Positions 13,601 to 18,541 of a DNA stretch of 52,559 nt are shown here, piece after piece. The translations under genes were made by a program, and so were the position numbers. Source of the DNA: CAZUFB01 sp048173955 (lineage in GTDB: Bacteria > Actinomycetota > Coriobacteriia > Coriobacteriales > UMGS124); the NCBI GenBank assembly GCA_048173955.1, contig DBEYOB010000132.1:1-52559 (forward strand). Reading direction: 5' to 3'. The notes under the pieces were generated by a model. The model worked only from the letters and a program-made list of their open reading frames with translations, was not told the DNA's origin and ran no database searches. Within the stretch, counting starts at the first letter, position 1; the number at the start of each line of letters is the position of its first letter.

Positions 13601-15139
13601 GAAGTTGAAACTCACGTCGTCAAGGGTGCTGGCACCTTCCCCGTCAACGGGACCGGTGGAGCCCTCCTCAACCGTTGCGGTCTTCGTCACCGTGAGCATG
13701 CCAGGCAGCTCGACGGTCAATTTGCCGTTGTTACCCAAACGCTGCGAAACGCTAGTTCCTGTAGCCCACGTGGGATTCAGCGCGTCGGCTGCTGTAACGG
13801 TAGCGTTGCCCTGACCCTTCGAAATCTCAAGACCAGAAATCTTAGAGGTGTGCTGGGTACCGACCGGCAGATAGGCTTCGCCGGACCAACTATAGTCGAC
13901 ATTTGCCAGCTCGGCACTGCCGGACGTCAGGGCAACAGGGTACGAAACTTCCCTGTTAACACCCTCGACCCAATAGGTGTCCTCATAGTACACAGTACGG
14001 CCGCTCTGAATGTCGCTGCGCGTGGCACGGGTGGCAAACGTGTCATCGACATACAGCGGCGTGTTCTCGGTGAAGTAATAGAAGCGGTTGGCAGAGTTCG
14101 GCGTAAAAGTGGCCGTCGTATCGCCGAGTGTGGCATCGCCGCTCCAATAGTTGGAGAGGAACTCGACGGCGGTATCGTTATTGCCCTGTTTGTCGTTGCC
14201 CATGGCGGCAACGATGGCAGCGTAGGCATCGCTCGAAGGATCTGCAAGCGCTGTACGTGCCTCATCCTTCAGGCTCACACCGTAGAACACGCGGACAGGG
14301 TACGCGTCGGAGACGCCCATAGTGCCCGTCTCAGTGTCCACGTTATAGTTGCGCATGGGGATGAGGGAGGCGGGGATGCTCACCGTGACGGTGTCTCCCG
14401 TTGCGAGGTCGGAACCCTTGCTGACGGTTACGATGATGTCGCTAACGTCACCCTCGGGATACACGGGGTTGGGGTTCTCGATAGTGCCACCCTGGAACGA
14501 CCACGTAGTACCACCGTCGGAACTGGTGCCCGTGTAAATCTGATCGGCGAACACGAGCGACATGGTGCCGCCCGACACTTCCATGTAATCGCCGAGCTTA
14601 TCAGTGAACGTCAGATAACCGGGAGTATTTGCCGCCCCTTCGACCTCGACCTCTTCGATGGGCGAACCGGAACCCACGTTCTCGGTAGACTCGTCAAAGA
14701 TGTCTTGGAAGATTTGGTTCAGCTGCGTCGAGTCGGTGGCCGTCTTGTAATAAGCAGCTTCATCGTTCACGCGCTGTCCGAGCTGGTTCCAGCTGGAAGC
14801 CGAAGGGTAGTTGCTCGAGACGGCGTTCATGAAGGTGTTGGCCTTCTCTGATTCGCTGGAGTAGTTATTTGCTTCGTGTATGTCGGGATCGGCATCATCG
14901 AAGATACCAATGGAATAAACCGTACCGCGGTTGCTTTGATTATTCTTGATTTGGCTGGCGTTGGAAACGGCAGTGTTTGCAACGTCGGGATTAAAAGTAT
15001 TACTCGTCGTAGGGACACCGTCAGTAAAGAAAATCACTATTTCATTCGAGCCTTGACGATTGGCCTCTTCAAGAATTTGGCGTGCATTTCTCATGCCGGC
15101 ACCCGCATTGGTTGCGCCGCTGGCGCCCAACCAGCGCAC
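1610..15139 (-). CDS. Giant LPXTG-like surface adhesin, main part downstream of in-frame TGA
   Basis: This 4509-codon open frame continues, in the same frame, the secreted N-terminal part at 15167-16399. The coordinates begin at a GTG 27 nt after the TGA, which is not a credible start. It completes the VWA fold (GATNAG and FFTDG metal-site segments). It then carries about 23 tandem Ig-like units of the streptococcal FctA/Spy0128 pilin-isopeptide type. Each unit runs roughly TGRDM-EFxF, a central E of the xxSExxG kind, VTYD, and a closing FTNTY. Four DUF11-like modules (DTLTYTIDW, VTDVLPAGT) occur in two pairs. A Pro/Glu/Thr-rich stretch (3190-3810) interrupts one unit. The C-terminus has VPKTG, a hydrophobic span and RRRASR, a sortase signal. 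Isopeptide cross-linking and a role in adhesion are inferred from the families. If the TGA is real this part would not be secreted unless it is read through. Confidence 0.85.
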   Translation of the reverse strand: MRWLGASGATNAGAGMRNARQILEEANRQGSNEIVIFFTDGVPTTSNTFNPDVANTAVSNASQIKNNQSNRGTVYSIGIFDDADPDIHEANNYSSESEKANTFMNAVSSNYPSASSWNQLGQRVNDEAAYYKTATDSTQLNQIFQDIFDESTENVGSGSPIEEVEVEGAANTPGYLTFTDKLGDYMEVSGGTMSLVFADQIYTGTSSDGGTTWSFQGGTIENPNPVYPEGDVSDIIVTVSKGSDLATGDTVTVSIPASLIPMRNYNVDTETGTMGVSDAYPVRVFYGVSLKDEARTALADPSSDAYAAIVAAMGNDKQGNNDTAVEFLSNYWSGDATLGDTTATFTPNSANRFYYFTENTPLYVDDTFATRATRSDIQSGRTVYYEDTYWVEGVNREVSYPVALTSGSAELANVDYSWSGEAYLPVGTQHTSKISGLEISKGQGNATVTAADALNPTWATGTSVSQRLGNNGKLTVELPGMLTVTKTATVEEGSTGPVDGEGASTLDDVSFNFTLALTGAPQPAEGEDPVTFVGKVMKLVDGNLVQQGDDIVFASTGGDFSLKNGETLYVYGLSAGMTYTVTESAEMPAGFTQTAPVDNEQPTAAMGTITAGGTAVAAFENTYKAEPVSLTGTGISLQAQKVLDGRDWRDTDSFKFDIVAGNGAPAPAQDASVVVVDTDENHTKAFGDIEFTAVGSYTYTVTEDNDVEEPIPGIDYSGESYTVTISVVDDGEGHLTIPADGVTIQKTVDKDGINLVNPETVNGTTMVFTNKYDASQGTTNINGTKVYDDTSGANPIRDGMFTFQLEALGGYETNGGSAGNYTIAAADVPMPNGVPAGTTVTTTTNDGHGFSFPTITFDGEDVDHTFEYRVTEVGGTEAYMTYSGQEYTLKIVVTDREDNGQMTVVATPNMTPQELSFTNTYDPTDATLKGDTAIQGVKVLTGRDMLPDEVYTFTLVPTGATLDAIADNYITGITADGLSQTVSGTVKDAETVFAFNPEDGITFNRAGEYTFTMKETAGSLDGMSYDTHECTVTVTVELEKGADGSNTGSLVASVDYGTTGEGDAQRESNVFINSYTSSMEYGAAGGINVTKQLKGRNLQANEFEFTIDGVASDTVTAEEAEGRLADVDREFMNPNGAGDSAVVVMNKLQGLSFTQADAGKTFNFEVKETKGNLAAIDYADEVYTVSIQVIDNNDGTMHTVTKVSNGDQVVSGPVDSANVGSEGYTPATVPFVNTYNPEPAVVPSDTTEGIKVTKQVNGASTDVDFGFTLKLVSGDETCIDGLDQNGEAKVTVSDNFADGDSYEAAFGELTFSKVGVYTFQVTEDLAHDGIDDPAGWTYDDSVETITVTVRNWNDQQQYDGVLHAYINGNNPWFTNSYKADPAIVGDGDGNGDLQVTKQVSGAPALSEFEFTLAFVADSENENAGSIENVKVGSGYNAAAFPQDGITLSTDELFDEATNMGVAGTDVVDFGQLSFTEEGVYTFTVTENTTTDEAGWTYDNTTPKTITVTVTDEGNDGQLDAVVTGNGQTFNNSYIPNSVTATGDDLGLKVTKQVSGAAATEEFGFSLTLTSGDADGVKVGSGESATDLPENKTITATTQNMTGTEGSQTVGFGDLTFTKAGDYEFTIDETTTTTADGWTYDANTKTVTVHVTDEGFDGQLDIAVEGGIEGNNPTFYNTYYNPGDAKDVTSDKGDGSFAGVGDTLTYTIDWVNNAVDGNGVPQPAVITITDVVPVGTAIDESSISDGGTYDAATRTITWTLGTPEQPKQPGDKGTVSFKVTVTEDAIVTGEIRNDADITIGKNDPQSTNEVITDTAKKESAPAEGDTDGIQVGDVLTYTIDYMNTADQDGTVTVTDTLPASLTYVGVPEGADEPKRDGQKLTWTIEDVPAGKGGTITFTAKVNENAVTTAVDNTATITVGENEYTTNTTTDGTIVTGELDITKTVVAEQGASIDTAKEFTFTVTLTGTDGQALTGTYKYAVDEAEAQDLSFANGSATITLKHGQTAKITGLPYGADYAVSENAAGEGYTTASNGEKGTISDAVATAAFTNTYKPGTIGYNPTGEFGVGVTKVVTGNGIGDQMSPAGYAFTMAVKNITTPDVDPASGFTMPADATGTSGADGKVSFNSITFDAVGTYQVTITEIAGDAENVTYDGHALVFNVNVTDSGNGKLSAVADADSIQGSTTFTNVYYDEEEAKDASTSQGETVVSDNGQIAGVGDTLTYTIDWANTNNALDEAGNPVASTVTVTDVLPAGTSYVEGSADNGGVYDKETNTVTWTFENQPFGASGTVSFKVTVDQIAGGTTVENQGHIQIDDNPVIDTNTTETEIPGKSVKDTSSETGLQVGDVLDYTITWDNEKDALQAVTVVDTLPAGLTYVEGSANPAVGFEANGQTLTWNLGEQAAGASGTITFQARVNESATTTVDPVKNQATVTVGDNSYKTNTTGEGDKPEVGDLVISKKIVPAEGTLVDTGKSFEFTVYVKDGAGNPLNGRYTSDVTSASGSPAPEIVVFDENGKGTPNITLHHGDSFRIQDLPAGATYTVTEIDVPAGYTPDAAEKTGTITVGAVSADFTNTYTVEHKTYDMQGDLNITKTLTGRAMDAGEFQAVITGNADAMVRAGLAEEGAEGEVSATVSFPAAAEGTAATINPLAGVTFTKADADAGTQLVYTIKEQVPVEGEPGYNKAMTYDGTVYTVALWATDNNDGTLTVHTSIATNDGEAVEWAYTDESGNPLGNPTVGFANTYNGPTEPGTLEGETDLLVSKTIENRGWYTGESFSFTLEAVSGPEGVTVPMPEGAVDGKATVVLTGDMPTSNFGDIAFNEEGTYVYKISEVAGDDSSMTYDKSVYTVTVTVGETLDGTLLVNSTMEKTTDAEGVELETPEPMADKIAAFTNTFDTTTVRGTYDLTGTKHFDGRAFVEGDSFTFNVSAAEGTPMPDGVDESGNVTINPTEGEDATVNFGTIGFTQTGEYTYTVSEVEGDDPAVNYDTASKTVTLIVTDEDNNGTFEVTPVFSTGDTLVWTNSVKAPEATELLTAVQATKNLSGAQLGDGQFTFLVQAQNGAPMGTSLPAVFNGAGSELNENDVSSSTFDVLSGVSYDKEGTYTYLVSEANDGQVGVTYDEAVYQITVNVTVGEGNKLVATPTIQRGTVNNETGAFEAAGEADAIVFNNAYAATPTSVTPQVTKVISGAGHALVESEFTFDMTVTDPEGNQTTASMTNAGDGTVLFESVEFASEGTYTIAISERLPEGVTAENPVADGMTYDTHTVTYTYDVNRDLSTNTLVWTLVSVDGDETFTNGYVSTTDSEGSVEITGTKSLDGRDMTEGDVFTFVLTNKTTGAVAATATNAGSDFSFKLGYTNADFTENATYNDKGQLTETITYTVSELDGGDTIDGVLYDGNAYDVTITLTDDGKGHIDAQVGYPENGLAFTNTYVGSDVTSQTIAVGKTLVGRDMAAGEFSFELHAYDPTTGTMGDKVASTTNDAAANGVRGNVTFGALSYTADMLDGAASKTFYYAVTEVEGTDDNITYNQNGNVFYAGVTVTNDGQGNLTSTTTYYTDATCMTAIEDASQAPCFVNAYTPDPIAVPVEGTKTTSTVEAAPLPENLTFGYEIVNVNDSNERYVGTSPANGPLNASVTVKGTGTFTYRITEVNGGTTTGGITYDDSVYYLVLDVTTDPSTGAYIIGKQYYLGDPNNGGVPVDAMSFNNIYGDEVGATLDLSATKTLSGATFEQLSPFGFTVTETTNGMDKVVATGTTNGASGTTAEVDLSTISYSFRVEQPDEPVVDEGETTPDEQQPTEGETTEGEQGTEGTTPDQPAEGTEPGADQPGTETGGATEPEQPSGGEGETTQPDQPAEGETTEPGGAGEVVEPPAAGGETGEVVEPVEPVVPETPVEETPAEPEVTEEPAAPEAPVEGDVAAASIADLFVASEAIADDVDAEVYTGAVVDETAAAAADETAPVIDETAPVVSETAPAAETETAPAAALEPRVVSSDLGLHTYVISENIPSGAVQNDDGTYTYEGVTYDSHSYVVTVDVQAPYDAATQTVTMTATIKSIDCYDVFGNVIPETVAGSDGCDNVTFANSYYASTPAKLGGTDIQASKTLTGRDMADKEFSFTIAAAADNPDGTTAGTTVAVGTSTAAKANEASAISFGELTFSKPGTYYFSLTEDNAGDTVNGVTYSTAAFEFSVTVTDNYDGTLSATVNYPEGGMAFTNAYKVNTSTSVTFAGTKTLVGRDMADKEFSFTVTELMPDGTGELVAGGQNAAAGDREASAITFAPIKYTEPGEHDYVIAEVNGGTEKDGVTYDATVFNAHVSVTDNLDGTMSTAVTYSVGDVPCDVIAFENVYSNDGATATVTPEASKTLTGRDMKDGEFAFVVTDQATGKVVSNGRNTADGTVAFDAITLTTEGDYEFVISEVNNRQDGVTYDDATFRMLVSATDDGKGGLSAEVSYPDGKPAFANSYKEPEKPKPAEPEVPKTGDDGMNLAGAAALGLGGLGAALVGGGALLRRRASR

Positions 15140-15166
15140 AGTATCTTCGAGTTGTTCCGCACCATT

Positions 15167-15169
15167 TCA
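15167..15169 (-). other. In-frame TGA splitting the giant surface-protein gene
   Basis: Reading the minus strand, the codons are GTC GTC GAA TGA AAT GGT GCG GAA. The frame is identical on both sides: 16408-15139 is a multiple of three, and NGAEQLEDT bridges directly into VRWLGASGATN. It is therefore a single nonsense codon in the VWA domain and not a frameshift. Confidence 0.9.
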
Positions 15170-16399
15170 TTCGACGACCGTCAACTCATTATGTGTCTCC
15201 GCACTGCCGGCAAAACCAACGATTGCGATGCGGATTTTGTCACTGTCGTTGGCAATGGTAGCGTTGGTAGCTTCCGCTTGATCAATAAAGTTATAAAGAG
15301 CTTGTTGGAGAGCCTCTCTCCTTGTGGTGGATTGCTGATGCTCCGTTTCAATGCGGTAGAACTGCGTATTTTCCGGCGTTACGGTCTGGCCGTTGAGTTC
15401 CCAACGCACATGCTGCACATAACTCGTGTTGCGCTCACCATATACACGTTCAGTAACCTCATTAATTTGGACATACTCGCCATCTATAAGAGCGTAGTAC
15501 TCACCGCCATATGTATCTTGAATAGCATGCTGATAATCACGATATCCGCTGTTCCAACCATCCCACTCCCAATATTGATCAGTCTCAGTGTGACCCGCAG
15601 AAATCACGACATCTCGAGAGCTGACCTCAACATAGGTATCAATCTCACCGCCACCGAAGTCATATGCCATCGACCCCGACTCATCGAGCACGAGCACGAT
15701 GTCAAGCGGTTCGGTGGTCGTCGTAGTGGTCCTCAGGTTAGAAGTGGACGCCAGTGCGGAGAGGGCAACCAGGAAGTCGGAGTCTCCTTTGGCGATGGTG
15801 CCGGATATCGCACCGGACAGACTATAGTCACCACTCAGAACGGTCTTGTCGGTCCAGATACGACCAATATTCTGCGTAGACAGCTGCCCATCGGGCGAAA
15901 TGATCTGCTGCCAAGCATTCGTGGTATCACCGTCGACTACAACGGTTTCGTCACCAGCCGCAAGCGGCATGATGACCTCATCCGACAGAAGAATCTCGTT
16001 CGCATCTTCTTCAGTGGTCGAATTATCGGCCTCGTCGGTCTGCTCGACCGACTCCTCGCCTTCGCCGGACTGCTCGGCCGACTGCTCAGTCTGCTCGATG
16101 TTGGCATCGTCGCCGGCCTCGTCTGCCCACACGGCGTTGGGCATGGCGAACACCATAGTCATGGCCAGGGCGACCATGAGGAAGATGGCGAGTGTGGCGC
16201 TGTTGATGCGTGCACGCACGCCCATGGCTGCGGCACCGCGGTTCATCTGGTTGTGGGAAGCGTTCCCCTCCCCGTTCGTTCTCGGCGGCACGTCTACCGT
16301 CGGTATGTCAGCGTTTTCGTGAAACACGTTGAGCCCCTTTCGTTCGGGCAATCTCGCATCAGTAGCAACAACGTTCGTTTGAGGTATGTTTGCTCTCAT
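15167..16399 (-). CDS. Secreted N-terminal part of giant VWA surface protein
   Basis: This is the first 410 codons of the gene continued at 1610-15139. The frame is open from a GTG at 16408, but the ATG at 16399 has AAGGTGGAG just upstream and is preferred. A long N-region is followed by a hydrophobic signal core (residues about 68-86) and an AVWA/DE cleavage-like site near residue 92. An acidic Glu/Ser linker comes next. A VWA domain then opens with DIVLVLDESGSM, the D-x-S-x-S metal site near residue 240, carries an insertion of about 90 residues rich in Tyr and acidic residues, and breaks off at the TGA after HNELTVVE. If translation stops there, a secreted fragment with half a VWA domain and no wall anchor results. 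The gene is on the leading strand relative to the inferred origin. Confidence 0.8.
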   Translation of the reverse strand: MRANIPQTNVVATDARLPERKGLNVFHENADIPTVDVPPRTNGEGNASHNQMNRGAAAMGVRARINSATLAIFLMVALAMTMVFAMPNAVWADEAGDDANIEQTEQSAEQSGEGEESVEQTDEADNSTTEEDANEILLSDEVIMPLAAGDETVVVDGDTTNAWQQIISPDGQLSTQNIGRIWTDKTVLSGDYSLSGAISGTIAKGDSDFLVALSALASTSNLRTTTTTTEPLDIVLVLDESGSMAYDFGGGEIDTYVEVSSRDVVISAGHTETDQYWEWDGWNSGYRDYQHAIQDTYGGEYYALIDGEYVQINEVTERVYGERNTSYVQHVRWELNGQTVTPENTQFYRIETEHQQSTTRREALQQALYNFIDQAEATNATIANDSDKIRIAIVGFAGSAETHNELTVVE

Positions 16400-17106
16400 T
16401 GTCTCCACCTTCCGAACGGCGGGCTCGCATGGGTCACCGCACCGACTGCCGTCGTATTCTTGGTCGTTCCCTTGGTTTTGAAACTCTCAACGCGCAGCAA
16501 ACAACCATCGTTATCTACACCAATCTCTTGATCTCATATACCGTTTTGGACACAGTTCCCCCAAGGGAGAATCGTGGTCTTACCATAGTAGTAGCTTTTA
16601 AGAAAAATTTCAGTACGTTGTCACGAACAACAGGGTTTGTGGCACGAATTACAGGTTCAAAACACGTCGTGATAACAAAAAAGACCATTCATGCCGTATA
16701 CGAGCTTATACGCTGGTTGGCAGGCTTACAGCGCACATAACATAGAGCCATCAGCAACCATGGCACATCTCTTATATGCGAGGCATTGAAATTACGCGTG
16801 TATAACTTCTACCAAGGTCAGTACCGATGGTCGCAGCAGATTTATACTGGTATGTTTTTCAGATAATCAAAACTTATCTATAACACGCACATCAAACTTA
16901 ACTGTATCTAACGTACTTAATTACATAATTAGTACTGTATTATCACACATAAAAATACCAGGTAGATTTAGTTGTTTTTACTCGATGATGACGCTATATT
17001 TCATCTACTTTATTAGAACTACCACTTTAAAATAAACTGGAGTAACTGGCTTATGGAAACAATTCCCACCAATCATCATCTGCTCGACAGCGATCCAAAT
17101 TCCCTC
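16400..17106. other. Long intergenic region with AT-rich block
   Basis: About 700 nt without a convincing gene. The part next to the surface protein (16400-16600) should hold its leader and promoter, but no consensus promoter stands out. From about 16780 to 17060 the sequence becomes conspicuously AT-rich. It includes a near-perfect palindrome at 16913-16935 (GTACTTAATTA against TAATTAGTAC around CA). A short inverted repeat GTTGT-CACGA-ACAAC occurs near 16618-16633. Confidence 0.5.
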
Positions 17107-17285
17107 GCGCCTTAAGGGGCACCATCACGCACACTGAGGTGCAGTGGAAACCTGTCGTGGGCGAGGCGGAGCATGCCATTGGCAGGCTTTTGAGAACGTT
17201 CGACTACAGCCGTGCAGCGGTCGTTGGCCTCAACGGGTATGAAGTCTATAGTCATCTTATCGATCCTACGATAAACCACTTATAA
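17107..17285 (+). pseudogene. Truncated remnant of an Rpn-family nuclease gene
   Basis: Reading from about 17107, the frame gives RALRGTITHTEVQW, then GEAEHAIGRLLRTFDYSRA, AVVGLNGYEVYSH, and a stop at 17283-17285. This matches the second half of the neighbouring nuclease (ALRGTITCTRLGW, SIERLFGTFDYFN, VVVGLNGYDRD). No start codon or catalytic half is present, so this is a 3' fragment of a lost paralogue lying directly upstream of the surviving copy. Confidence 0.75.
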
Positions 17286-17291
17286 AGAAAG

Positions 17292-18366
17292 ATGCCGATG
17301 CCTATGTGCGATACACCAATCCCGCCGTATCTGCCCGATGGAAGAGCTGCTCCCCCTGTTGCCTCCCGGCATATGCGTTTTCTCAATCGCATGAGACACG
17401 AAATCGACGACTACGACGGCTACTGCAAACGGCAATTCTCACGCAAGGCAGTCCTCGCACGTCTTCTCAAAGACTGCCTGCCCGAATGCGCGCCGTTCAC
17501 TGTTGACGAGATTGAGCGATGCAGCCTATCTTCCCTGCCGCATGACACGGCATCTTCCTACTCCCATTCCAACGATTCGATGGAGGAGCTGGTCTCAGGC
17601 CTTGCCACCGACGCTTCCGATATCGGGGCGGGAACGTCGAAACTCGACCTGCTGTTCCGTATCCAACCGCCGTCGACCGAAGATTCCGCCGCCGTCATGG
17701 TGAACATCGAGCCACAGGATTCATGGAGACTCCCCTACCCCCTCATGGCAAGGTCCGCGTTCTACTGCGCACGGATCCTTTCCCAGCAGAAAGGTATCGA
17801 GTTCCTCAACTCCGACTATGGGAAGCTCAAGAAGGTCTACTCAATTTGGATCCTTACTAGTCCACCCAAAGCCCTTCGTGGAACCATAACCTGCACCAGA
17901 CTGGGATGGAAGGAGACCGTCGGCACCGCAGCAAAAAGCATAGAGCGCCTGTTTGGCACGTTCGACTACTTCAACACCGTGGTGGTTGGCTTAAACGGGT
18001 ATGATAGGGACTGTAGCGAGAGCTCCATCCCCCCTGCTCGATGCCGTGCTTTCGAAGACCATGGAGACCGAAGAGCGGCTACACATCATACGGGATGGCT
18101 ACGGCATTTCCGACTCGGGGATAGAACAGGAGGTACATCGCATGGGAAGTTTGGGAATGCAGATGGTCCTCGAGGCACTGCAGGAAGGCGAAGAAAAGGG
18201 CCTTGCAAAGGGTCTTTCTCAAGGCAAGGCCTCGTCGCTGCTCGACTCGATTTCCTCCCTTATGAGGACGCTCGGCCTCTCGCGCGAGCAGGCTATGGAC
18301 GCGCTCGAAGTTCCGAAGGCGGATCGTCCGCGCTACAACGCGCTCTTGGACGGCAGGAACGACTAA
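17292..18366 (+). pseudogene. Frameshifted Rpn / PD-(D/E)XK nuclease family gene
   Basis: The first frame (ATG 17292) carries the family marks YDGYCKRQFSRKAVLARLLKD, KLDLLF, VNIEPQ (E-x-Q) and KVYSIWILTSPP, up to NGYDRDCSESSIP. The family C-terminus then continues in the next frame as LLDAVLSKTMETEERLHIIRDGYGI, with LEALQEGEEKGLAKGLSQG, ending at 18366. The shift falls in a run of six C (18029-18034). With five C the reading joins exactly into a 357-residue protein, close to the size of the left copy. This may be a real disabled gene, a slippage-controlled (phase-variable) gene, or a sequencing error in the homopolymer. Only weak ribosome-binding signal (AAAGAAAG) precedes the ATG. Orientation is opposite to the copy at 174-1232. 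Confidence 0.8.
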
Positions 18367-18378
18367 TTCGCAACACAA

Positions 18379-18457
18379 CATCGGATTCCAGGTCTTTATC
18401 CAGGTCTTTATCTGAGCAATCCGGAACCTGAGCAAGCCGGAACCCGATGCTTTTTTA
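18379..18457 (+). terminator. Probable terminator after the frameshifted nuclease
   Basis: CATCGGATTCC (18379-18389) can pair with GGAACCCGATG (18439-18449) with one mismatch, followed by C and six T (18451-18456). The loop is long because two tandem duplications lie inside it. The position, 13 nt after the stop, fits a terminator. Confidence 0.5.
18388..18443. repeat. Two adjacent short tandem duplications
   Basis: CCAGGTCTTTAT is repeated exactly at 18388-18399 and 18400-18411. It is followed at once by the 16-mer CTGAGCAATCCGGAAC at 18412-18427, repeated with one mismatch at 18428-18443. The block lies between the nuclease stop and the gyrA-side terminator. Confidence 0.9.
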
Positions 18458-18472
18458 TATCGGCAATCAATT

Positions 18473-18518
18473 GAGGGGTGCAGTCGTTCCAACCATCCGA
18501 CTGCACCCCTCTTTTTTT
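18473..18518 (+). terminator. Strong 14-bp stem terminator between nuclease and gyrA
   Basis: GAGGGGTGCAGTCG (18473-18486) pairs perfectly with CGACTGCACCCCTC (18498-18511) around an 11-nt loop and is followed by seven T on the plus strand. It sits between convergent genes and may also serve gyrA on the minus strand, where the trailing sequence is only moderately T-rich (TCAATTG). Confidence 0.85.
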
Positions 18519-18541
18519 ACCATGTCATCAGAACGGCAACC

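Noticed and set aside
11546..14851. Another long plus-strand frame (1101 codons) within the same gene
   Set aside because: Mirror of the sense repeats; composition is not protein-like.
1610..15139. Repeats as a CRISPR array
   Set aside because: They are diverged protein-coding Ig units about 300 nt long with no regular spacers.
15167..15169. TGA as selenocysteine or reassigned codon
   Set aside because: A VWA domain is not a known selenoprotein, no SECIS-like element was recognised, and other genes here (for example rnpA) end with TGA.
16390..16740. Plus-strand frame of 116 codons upstream of the surface gene
   Set aside because: Overlaps the start of the minus-strand gene, no ribosome-binding site or recognisable sequence.
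174..18366. Insertion sequence or composite transposon
   Set aside because: No DDE transposase, terminal inverted repeats or target duplications were identified; only Rpn-family genes flank the block.
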